Positions 1-6,923 of a stretch of 64,000 bases of DNA are shown in pieces (within the stretch, counting starts at the first letter, position 1; the number at the start of each line of letters is the position of its first letter). The stretch comes from Saprospiraceae bacterium. Its GTDB lineage: Bacteria > Bacteroidota > Bacteroidia > Chitinophagales > Saprospiraceae. Location: the NCBI GenBank assembly GCA_020629515.1, contig JAHDDE010000001.1, positions 51,783 through 115,782 of the forward strand, given 5' to 3'. Made by a program: the position numbers and the translations under genes. A model generated the notes under the pieces. It saw nothing but the letters and a program-made list of their open reading frames with translations. It searched no databases and was not told the DNA's origin.

Positions 1-673
1 AAATGTTAATTTATTAGTGGTTCAGAACTATTGAGGCTGTGAGAAGTGACACTATTAATGAGCTCCTTACTGATCAAATGTCTATTGGATTATCCAAAAC
101 TGTTTTTAACCAACTTCCTAAACTAAGAGCTTAAATTTTTCATTAATTTTAATATTGAATGACGTCACAATCGTTATCATCTCTATGACTTCACAAATCA
201 CACAATAGTTCGATTGAGATCAATATTTATCAATCATACTCCGTTTCTATGAGCATCCTTGAGTATGTATGGAGAGGCCCTGATTAGGGATATTGAAATA
301 GGATATATACATCAAATTTTGATGTGTTCATTTTTTTTTAAAACTTTAATAAGGATTGAAGAACGAAACAAATAGTTCCTATAAAAGAAGCATTCACTTA
401 TGTATTATTTCAACAGTCTCATTGGAGAATTTATTGATACATAATTCAAAGCTCAAAGTTGGGACATAAAGTACTTTTTTAGTGCCACCTATATAGATTA
501 TTTGATCAAGTTCAAATAAGTTAATTACAACTTTTTGCAACTTATTGCGTTTATAATTACATGAATATCAATGTATTAAGTTCAGCTACTCTTCAATATA
601 TCCCAATCTAACGAGATTTCTGCGTCGACAGACATTCTTTAATCAAGCCTATTTTTTAATCTTAAATTATTCT
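1..673. other. Upstream region without a supportable gene
   Basis: No convincing gene is visible. A 39-codon open stretch (18-134, plus strand) ends in TAA but is preceded by an in-frame TAG at 15-17, so at most it is the decayed tail of a gene. A terminator-like hairpin lies at 309-339 (separate entry). The 13-mer TCTATGACTTCAC occurs at 182-194 and again at 671-683, where it carries the start codon of the sigma factor gene. The first copy would begin a 7-codon ORF starting with the same MTS residues. No TAnnTTTG promoter box was found just upstream of the sigma factor. Confidence 0.5.
309..339 (+). terminator. Terminator-like hairpin with T9 run
   Basis: The arms ACATCAAA (309-316) and TTTGATGT (318-325) pair perfectly and are followed within five bases by nine T residues (331-339). 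The form is that of a Rho-independent terminator on the plus strand, although the stem is AT-rich. No intact gene lies upstream inside the window, so it may end a transcript that begins to the left of it. Confidence 0.4.
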
Positions 674-1168
674 ATGACTTCACGACAATTCATCTCTACC
701 TATGATTCAAATTATGATCAATTAGTACAATTTGGTCAGAACCTCACCCTCAATAAAAACGATGCTCTCGATATCGTGCAGGAAGCCTCAATTCGAGCCT
801 ATAAATACAAAGAAAAACTTTCTCCTGAGGATAACTTTTTGGGATGGATGCGTACTATAATTAAGAATGTATTCATTACCAGATATAAAAAGAATAAACG
901 AAGACAACAACTCATGCAAGGTGCAACTAAAGAGATGTGTACACTATTAAAATCCGAGACGTATAACAGAGGGGTACAGCAAATGGGATTTAACTCCCTC
1001 AAGAGCAGAATAGGACAAGTAAAAGAGAAATATAGAAAACCCTTTTTTCTATATTTTAAAGGCTATAGTTATCATGAGATAGCCGAGCAAATGGAGATCC
1101 CTGAAGGAACAGTAAAAAGTAGAATATATACTGCCAAACAAAAAATGCAGGCCTTGATTGCAATATAA
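674..1168 (+). CDS. ECF-type RNA polymerase sigma-70 factor
   Basis: A 164-residue sigma factor of the extracytoplasmic-function type, which directs RNA polymerase to a limited set of promoters. Region 2 is visible at about residues 10-75: an acidic DIVQEA stretch, then FLGWMRTIIKNVFI followed by a basic RYKKNKRR segment, as in Bacteroidota ECF factors. Region 4 is at about 105-160, with the helix-turn-helix segment YHEIAEQMEIPEGTVKSRIYTAKQKM. Region 3 is absent, as expected for ECF factors. No anti-sigma factor gene with a membrane segment follows; two very small ORFs do. The signal and regulon cannot be read from the sequence. Confidence 0.9.
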   Translation: MTSRQFISTYDSNYDQLVQFGQNLTLNKNDALDIVQEASIRAYKYKEKLSPEDNFLGWMRTIIKNVFITRYKKNKRRQQLMQGATKEMCTLLKSETYNRGVQQMGFNSLKSRIGQVKEKYRKPFFLYFKGYSYHEIAEQMEIPEGTVKSRIYTAKQKMQALIAI

Positions 1169-1271
1169 CTATAGGTGATAAAGGCATAATTCTATATGCC
1201 ACCTAAAAAAGATTAAGTTGTATCGAACAAATGTCATTTTTGTTAAGTCAATATCGTAAAAGCAATAAAAA

Positions 1272-1433
1272 ATGAATAAAAAGAAAATTATTTTTTCCAT
1301 ATTCAGCGGAATAAATAGGCACAGGAAAAATCGAGTAATTAATCAATTGCCTATACAGAAAAGAAGAAGATTGCTCAATCGGTTAAAACGAACTTCTGAT
1401 GTACTGCAAAGAGAGCAAATCAGATTTGTCTAA
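1272..1433 (+). CDS. Very small basic ORF (53 aa), unknown
   Basis: An ATG-initiated 53-codon frame lying about 100 bases after the sigma factor gene on the same strand. The product is strongly basic, with arginine/lysine clusters near residues 16-21 and 30-40 (QKRRRLLNRLKR) and no signal peptide. A basic helix of this kind could bind nucleic acid or ribosomes, but no family is recognised. A hairpin with arms GGCATA/TATGCC (about 1181-1198) lies between the sigma gene and this ORF. Support is limited to codon structure, position and its pairing with the next small ORF, so it could be spurious. Confidence 0.35.
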   Translation: MNKKKIIFSIFSGINRHRKNRVINQLPIQKRRRLLNRLKRTSDVLQREQIRFV

Positions 1434-1465
1434 ATTTAATTTATCAACACTTAAATGTTATAACT

Positions 1466-1633
1466 ATGCCTTTGAGAAAACCACAAATAAGAATAAAGAG
1501 CACTAATGGTCGGTGGGTAAATATTATGTATATTTCATCATCAGCTAAGTCCAGGATCCCATTACAGCAGCTCAAAAGTCAAATAAAGCAAGACTTAATA
1601 GACGTAGTGAATCCAGAGTTGCTAGATGATTAA
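1466..1633 (+). CDS. Very small ORF (55 aa), unknown
   Basis: A 55-codon ATG frame starting 32 bases after the previous small ORF and ending 32 bases before the trkH-like gene. The N-terminal half is basic (RKPQIRIKSTNGRW), the centre contains a serine run, and the C-terminal half looks helical and acidic, ending in ELLDD. There is no signal peptide, membrane segment or cysteine pair. I do not recognise a family. Same strand and close spacing make co-transcription with the neighbouring genes possible. Coding status is uncertain. Confidence 0.35.
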   Translation: MPLRKPQIRIKSTNGRWVNIMYISSSAKSRIPLQQLKSQIKQDLIDVVNPELLDD

Positions 1634-1665
1634 AGATGATAAAATAATATCAATGCAATTCTTTT

Positions 1666-3036
1666 ATGATAGGTCAAAATCCACGAATCCTTAAATTTAT
1701 AAAGAAGCAATTGGACCTTTGCCTTACCAATCACACTCGATTAGTAAGGCTTTTTGTTTTAGGATATTTTCTACTAACACTATTAGCCATTATTTCCTTG
1801 TCACCTCCATTTATGCGTGATAATCCAATAGCATTGATCGATCACATTTTTATGTGCTTTTCTTTGGTGAGTACTACAGGATTAGCATCAGTTGACTTTG
1901 GATCTTCATATAATTTTTTGGGGCAAATATTTGCACTTCTTTACATACAGCTTGGCGGAGTAGGATTTATGGCACTCGGATCTCTAATTATTTTAAGGAG
2001 TAGTAAAAAGCTGCCAGACATGAGCAACCAGTTGCTCAAACTTGAATTCTCCATTCCTAAGCGATATCCAGTACTCAATTTTATCTATGGTATCGTTGGA
2101 TTCACTTTGGTTATTGAGATTATAGGAGCCTTGCTATTATATATTGGATTTAAAGAAGAAGGGATTCCAGATCCTATATGGAATGCCATTTTTCATAGTA
2201 TATCTGCTTTTTGTACAGCTGGATTCTCACTTTTTGGAGATAGCCTGACAGGATTTAAAAATAACCCTGTGATCACCTACACAATATTTGGCTTATCCAT
2301 ATTAGGATCCTTGGGCTTTATAGTGTTTATCGATGGACTGCTTTGGTTGGGAAAAAAATCACATAGTATAACGCTCACCTCTAAGATTATTCTGTTTGGG
2401 ACTTTCTCTATTCTAATAATCGGATTTATGTTAGTGTATCTGAGTGATCCAACTCTACGAGCTATGCCTTTCTTAACAGGTTTTAATCTAACATTATTTC
2501 AGACCATGAGTGCGATGACCACAGTTGGGTTTAACACCTACGAATATGGGAACTTAAGCCAGTCGGGGATGCTTATTATTATACTCCTTATGGCTCTTGG
2601 AGCATCACCTTCTGGAACTGGAGGAGGTATAAAGACAACCACTATAACTGCCCTTTATGCAACTATGAATGGTGTAATTCATAATCGCGACAAAATTTCA
2701 TTTTTCAATAGGATAATTCCAAGCGATAGGCTCAATTTGGCAGTAGCCACATTATTTCTTTATGTTCTTATACTAATTTTAGGCCTTTGGGTTATTAATA
2801 TAAGTGATGGACATCAACACTCTTTTATTAACCTCCTATTTGAAAGCGTATCTGCATTGAGCACAGCCGGTATCAGTACGGGCATAACTGCAGATTTATC
2901 ATCTTTTGGAAAAGTAATTATCTGCGTGCTGATGTTCATAGGAAGAGTAAGCCCTTTAGCCATTGGACTATCGATAATTATCAATCATCACAATTCAACT
3001 GAGACTTTTATCCCTGAAGAAGATTTGGCCATTTAA
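1666..3036 (+). CDS. TrkH/KtrB-family potassium uptake channel subunit
   Basis: A 456-residue polytopic membrane protein of the TrkH/KtrB superfamily, which imports K+ and is normally gated by a cytoplasmic TrkA/KtrA RCK protein. All four pore-loop filter sequences are visible: STTGL (69-73), CTAGF (183-187), TTVGF (285-289) and STAGIS (399-404). A glycine-rich GTGGGIKTTT segment (318-326) lies in the intramembrane loop region. The length suits the KtrB/TrkH class. No trkA/ktrA gene is present in this window, so the gating partner must be elsewhere. A strong hairpin follows the gene. Confidence 0.93.
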   Translation: MIGQNPRILKFIKKQLDLCLTNHTRLVRLFVLGYFLLTLLAIISLSPPFMRDNPIALIDHIFMCFSLVSTTGLASVDFGSSYNFLGQIFALLYIQLGGVGFMALGSLIILRSSKKLPDMSNQLLKLEFSIPKRYPVLNFIYGIVGFTLVIEIIGALLLYIGFKEEGIPDPIWNAIFHSISAFCTAGFSLFGDSLTGFKNNPVITYTIFGLSILGSLGFIVFIDGLLWLGKKSHSITLTSKIILFGTFSILIIGFMLVYLSDPTLRAMPFLTGFNLTLFQTMSAMTTVGFNTYEYGNLSQSGMLIIILLMALGASPSGTGGGIKTTTITALYATMNGVIHNRDKISFFNRIIPSDRLNLAVATLFLYVLILILGLWVINISDGHQHSFINLLFESVSALSTAGISTGITADLSSFGKVIICVLMFIGRVSPLAIGLSIIINHHNSTETFIPEEDLAI

Positions 3037-3082
3037 AATATTATAATTATTCAGTAAAACAGGGAAAAGTAAAACCAAAATT

Positions 3083-3139
3083 TAATTAAGAAGCTGTCAT
3101 ATCACACGAATTAATTATATGGCAGCTTTTATTAATTAT
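3083..3139. terminator. Bidirectional terminator between trkH-like and hisC-like genes
   Basis: The arms AAGCTGTCATAT (3091-3102) and ATATGGCAGCTT (3117-3128) form a 12-bp stem with a single G-T pair. It is flanked by TTAATTAAG on one side and TTTTATTAATTA on the other. It sits between convergent genes, and the U-rich flanks would serve termination mainly on the plus strand and plausibly on both. Confidence 0.7.
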
Positions 3140-3179
3140 GAGAGCCGATATTTTAAACATAAATCTATCGAACAAATAG

Positions 3180-4274
3180 TTATGATAAAATTTCTTGCAA
3201 GGCCAAAATTAAGGCCTTATTTGCCTCTTCGTTACCTATAGTAATTCTAACAAACCCTGATGCTCCAAAATTATTAAGAGGTCTAATTAATATGCCTCTT
3301 TTTTCAAGTTCCTCTACAAATTTATCAGCATCCATAGGAGGATATACGAAGAAAAAATTAGCTTGAGTTTCTAAATAACTGAGGTTCAGCTTGTCAAATT
3401 CATTTTTCAATAGCCTCTTACCTGAAAGAACTACATCTACCGTCATTTTTATAAACGAAGAGTCAGATAGAGCTGCAATAGCCGCATCTATATTAAGTTT
3501 AGGCAATAAAAATGGACGACGTACTTGTCTCAAATAAGCGGCAACCTCTTTAGACATATAACCATAGCCAATTCTTAAGGCGGCTAAGCCATAAGCCTTT
3601 GAAAAACTATTAATGGCTATAATATTGGGGTAAGACTTTAATAATTCAAATCCTCTGCAGTAATCATCTGCTTCTACAAAATGCCAATAAACCTCATCAT
3701 AAAGAACAACTATATCTGAAGGTAACTTGTCAAGTAAAGAATTCAAGTCTTCTTGTGGTATATGTCTGCCTGTAGGATTGTTAGGACTTGTGAGATAAAC
3801 TATACGTGTTCTCTCTGTACAAGCAGATACTATCCCATCAATGTCTAATTCAAAATTAGCCCCTTTCAAGGGTATATCCTTGACGGCTGCACCGGCCCAC
3901 AATGAAAAGGATTTATATGGGACGAAATATGGTGATGAAATAATCACCTCATCACCCATGCTTATAAAACCTTTAATTACTAAATTGATGATTTCCGAGC
4001 CACTATTGCCACAAATGAACTGATCTTTATCTACAGTTTTCTCATAATATAATTCTAAGGCTTCTCGGAGTCGGATATCAGTTTGGTCAGGATATCGATT
4101 GAGGTCTACTAAAGCATCCGAAATAGCTTTTACAGCTAAAGGGGAAGCTCCATTAGGGTTCTCATTAGATGATAGTTTGTATACCTTACCTTCATAAGCG
4201 GCTATAGAAGCGTTACCACCTTTATACCCTCCTCTGACGGTGAAATGAGATTTAAAATGCTTATTGAGACTCAT
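3180..4274 (-). CDS. PLP-dependent aminotransferase, histidinol-phosphate aminotransferase-like
   Basis: A 364-residue fold-type I aminotransferase of the HisC-like branch, transferring an amino group between a donor such as glutamate and a 2-oxo or phosphorylated carbonyl substrate. Family motifs are SNENP (36-40), SPNNPTG (163-169), YDEVYW (192-197) and FSKAYGLAALRIGY (224-237), with Lys226 expected to form the PLP Schiff base. No other histidine-biosynthesis gene is nearby. It is the third gene of a minus-strand set after an FMN hydroxyacid oxidase and an Nramp-like transporter, with 16 bases to the transporter gene. That context makes a catabolic or specialised aminotransferase at least as likely as a HisC. 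Substrate unknown. Confidence 0.85.
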   Translation of the reverse strand: MSLNKHFKSHFTVRGGYKGGNASIAAYEGKVYKLSSNENPNGASPLAVKAISDALVDLNRYPDQTDIRLREALELYYEKTVDKDQFICGNSGSEIINLVIKGFISMGDEVIISSPYFVPYKSFSLWAGAAVKDIPLKGANFELDIDGIVSACTERTRIVYLTSPNNPTGRHIPQEDLNSLLDKLPSDIVVLYDEVYWHFVEADDYCRGFELLKSYPNIIAINSFSKAYGLAALRIGYGYMSKEVAAYLRQVRRPFLLPKLNIDAAIAALSDSSFIKMTVDVVLSGKRLLKNEFDKLNLSYLETQANFFFVYPPMDADKFVEELEKRGILIRPLNNFGASGFVRITIGNEEANKALILALQEILS

Positions 4275-4290
4275 ACATTTCAGTTATTCA

Positions 4291-5565
4291 TTAGTGACCG
4301 GTAGCAGAAATATTCAATACATAGTAGACTACAAATATCACCATTACCAGCAAACCAATGTAGGACAACCCAAGTATAAATTTGGTTACCTCAAATTCTC
4401 CTTTAAGCGTTTGGATTACTTTTAAATTTAAAAATGCCATGATAGGAGCAACAAGAAAAGATATTATAGTTGCCCATTCCAATATGGTTATCATACTCGA
4501 AGCGCTAAAATAAAACAAACCAAATCCCCCTATTCCTAATACTATTAGGGCATAATTATAAAACAAGTTCAGAAATTGATCTTGCTCAGTATTGTGCGCT
4601 ATGTGATCATATTTTAGTGCCCTCAATCCATGTACAAAACTTCTTGTAAAGGCGTCCAAGACTGTAATCAAAGTACCATAGATTGTTCCAAATGCTGCGA
4701 TAGCAATAATTGGGAAAGACCAAGCTCCAAGGTTAGACGAAAAAACCGTTAGGAGCTTTTGTGAGAAGTCCGTAGTGCCTCCATCCAATTGTTGTCCAGT
4801 ACCATATACTGTATAAGCGCCTATAACCAAAAATAAAAATGCTACCACAGCTGTAAAACCATATCCCAAGTGAAAATCGAACAATACCTCTTTGAGTGTT
4901 CCTTTATGCTGAGAAATTTTCTGATTTTTCACCACCCAAATACTATTCATTGCAGATGCCTCCAATCCTGTGGGCATCCAACCTATTAAACCTATAAGCA
5001 ATGTGAGACCAGCGCCTTCGAACAAAGGTGGGGTAATAAAATCCGCAGAAGGACTTACAGGACCTTTTAACATTACTGCAATGAAAGCGATCAGAACTGT
5101 AATCAAAAGTATCAAAGAAATAAATTTAATCACAACATCCAATCCTCTATACCCTCCAGTAAGCAATAGCACTACAGTCAGAAAGATGATAATTCCCGCT
5201 AAAAGAGGTGTTGCTATTGACCAATTAAACATGGTTGATAATAGTCCTGCACTTACTGCTCCTATAGCCCCTGTAACTGCAAACATACTAACGACTATAA
5301 CTAACAAAAATAGATATACAGCCCATTTCCCCTGCTCTCTATAACCTTTGAGTAAACTATGTCCAGTAGCCGCAGCGTATCTTGGGCCAAATTCAAAAAA
5401 TGGATATTTAAATAGAAGAGCAAAGAGAATAATCCAAAAATAGATCATGCCGTGATGCGCTCCCGCTCTCGTTGAGAGTACTAAGTGAGAAGTCCCAATA
5501 GAAGAACTTGCGAAGATTAATCCAGGACCTATACTTTTCAATAGTTTTTTATTTAATCCTATCAT
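4291..5565 (-). CDS. Nramp-family transporter lacking the canonical metal-binding motifs
   Basis: A polytopic transporter (424 aa from this start) with an Nramp-type layout: GPGLIFASSSIGTSH in the first helix and a GLIGWMPTGLEAS segment where helix 6 is expected. Classical Nramp proteins carry DPGN in helix 1 and MPH in helix 6, both part of the metal site. Here the aligned residues read GTSH and MPT, so the usual Asp/Asn ligands are missing. The ATG at 5565 is chosen because it leads directly into helix 1 and overlaps the upstream oxidase gene by only 17 bases; an in-frame ATG at 5628 would overlap by 80. Mn/Fe transport should not be assumed. Confidence 0.8.
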   Translation of the reverse strand: MIGLNKKLLKSIGPGLIFASSSIGTSHLVLSTRAGAHHGMIYFWIILFALLFKYPFFEFGPRYAAATGHSLLKGYREQGKWAVYLFLLVIVVSMFAVTGAIGAVSAGLLSTMFNWSIATPLLAGIIIFLTVVLLLTGGYRGLDVVIKFISLILLITVLIAFIAVMLKGPVSPSADFITPPLFEGAGLTLLIGLIGWMPTGLEASAMNSIWVVKNQKISQHKGTLKEVLFDFHLGYGFTAVVAFLFLVIGAYTVYGTGQQLDGGTTDFSQKLLTVFSSNLGAWSFPIIAIAAFGTIYGTLITVLDAFTRSFVHGLRALKYDHIAHNTEQDQFLNLFYNYALIVLGIGGFGLFYFSASSMITILEWATIISFLVAPIMAFLNLKVIQTLKGEFEVTKFILGLSYIGLLVMVIFVVYYVLNISATGH

Positions 5566-6742
5566 TGTTATGTACACTTGGTGAGAAAATTGGAATTTGC
5601 GAGACTTCGGATAACCTTTCAATCCCACACTGAATCATATTATTACTTAGATCATCTTTGAGTAATTCGATGACGTGGGCCACACCAATTTCGCCCAATG
5701 CGCATACTCCATAAATAAAAGGTCTTCCTAACAATACAAAGTCAGCTCCAATAGCCAATGCTTTCAGCACATCAAGACCAGATCTGACACCACTATCAAA
5801 TAGTATCTTTGTGCGAGATTTAAATTTTTGAACTATAGAAGGTAATACTTCTATAGAAGACGGAGCCCCATCAAATTGTCTGGCTCCATGGTTAGATATG
5901 ACTACACCATCAAATCCTATATCAATGGAACGTTGCACATCATCTGGATGTAATACCCCTTTCAGTACTATTGGGCCATCCCAATACTCTCTTAACTCCT
6001 CACAATAATCCCAAGACAAGTTGCCGCCCATATTATTCTGTACAAACGCCCCAACTGACATCATATCTTTAAATTCTGAATAACCTTCTATGGTACGCAA
6101 TCTGGGAAGTCCTCTTTGGATTGTCTTCCATGTCCAAGCTGGATTTTTGCATCCTTCTATGAAAAATTTAGGGTCTATTCGGGGAGGCATTGTTAAACCT
6201 GCTCTTTTGGTGCGTTCTCTTCTACTTGGAGCAGGCACATCTGCTGTAACTAAAAGCACCTTAAATCCAGAAGAACGAGCTCTATCCAGTAAGTTTCTTC
6301 TTAAAGACTTATTCTTTGGTGGATATAATTGAAACCATCCATTTGGGTTCACATATGGGCCAACGATCTCAGGTGTTTCTGTAGCAACAGTACTTAGTGA
6401 AAAAGGTATTCCATATAATTTGGCTACTTTACTAATTATTATTTCCGCTTTGGGCCACATTAATCCAGTAAGACCGACAGGAGCCACTCCAAAAGGCGCT
6501 CTATAAGACTCTCCAAACAATTCTATTCCTATATTCGGATTGAGCTGTCCTTTACAAAATTTAGGCACAAGCTGGATGTCATTTATAGCACGTTCATTTC
6601 GATCTAAAGTTAGCTCCTTTCCTGTTCCAGTTTCCAGATATTCCCAAGCCACGTTTGGTATGCGCTTTTTAGCTTTCATTTTTAAATCCTGAATAGCAGG
6701 ATATTTATTGAATAACTTAGCTTTATGTAATGCGTAGTTCAT
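5549..6742 (-). CDS. FMN-dependent alpha-hydroxy-acid oxidase/dehydrogenase
   Basis: A 397-residue TIM-barrel flavoenzyme of the glycolate oxidase / L-lactate dehydrogenase family, oxidising an L-2-hydroxy acid to the 2-oxo acid. The catalytic signature SNHGARQFDG is at 283-292 with the base His285, and the FMN-contacting lysine is in LKGV (Lys261). The late barrel segment ILFDSGVRSG and ALGADFVLLGRP-like phosphate-binding region are present. There is no signal peptide or membrane anchor. It is the first gene of the minus-strand set with the Nramp-like transporter and HisC-like aminotransferase. Lactate, glycolate or an aromatic hydroxy acid are all possible substrates; motifs alone do not decide. 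Confidence 0.88.
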   Translation of the reverse strand: MNYALHKAKLFNKYPAIQDLKMKAKKRIPNVAWEYLETGTGKELTLDRNERAINDIQLVPKFCKGQLNPNIGIELFGESYRAPFGVAPVGLTGLMWPKAEIIISKVAKLYGIPFSLSTVATETPEIVGPYVNPNGWFQLYPPKNKSLRRNLLDRARSSGFKVLLVTADVPAPSRRERTKRAGLTMPPRIDPKFFIEGCKNPAWTWKTIQRGLPRLRTIEGYSEFKDMMSVGAFVQNNMGGNLSWDYCEELREYWDGPIVLKGVLHPDDVQRSIDIGFDGVVISNHGARQFDGAPSSIEVLPSIVQKFKSRTKILFDSGVRSGLDVLKALAIGADFVLLGRPFIYGVCALGEIGVAHVIELLKDDLSNNMIQCGIERLSEVSQIPIFSPSVHNNDRIK

Positions 6743-6923
6743 GAAATTCTTCTATGCAGTAAAGTATCGAAGTTTTGATCTTACTTCTCAAAGTACAAAT
6801 ACAGATTAAAACCATTGAGCAATGACAATTCTTTTTAAAAAATATTGCGATACTTAGCATTTGGATGAATATAAATTGAGTCTCAACAAAATTTCATATG
6901 TTGTCAGTATATTATATCATATC

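Noticed and set aside
18-134. 39-codon open frame ending in TAA at the left edge
   Set aside because: An in-frame TAG lies at 15-17, no start codon gives more than about 19 residues, and the sequence matches no family I know; length is within chance for this composition.
5566-5628. Longer N-terminus for the Nramp-like transporter
   Set aside because: It adds 21 polar residues before helix 1 and overlaps the oxidase gene by 80 bases; the ATG at 5565 is better placed.
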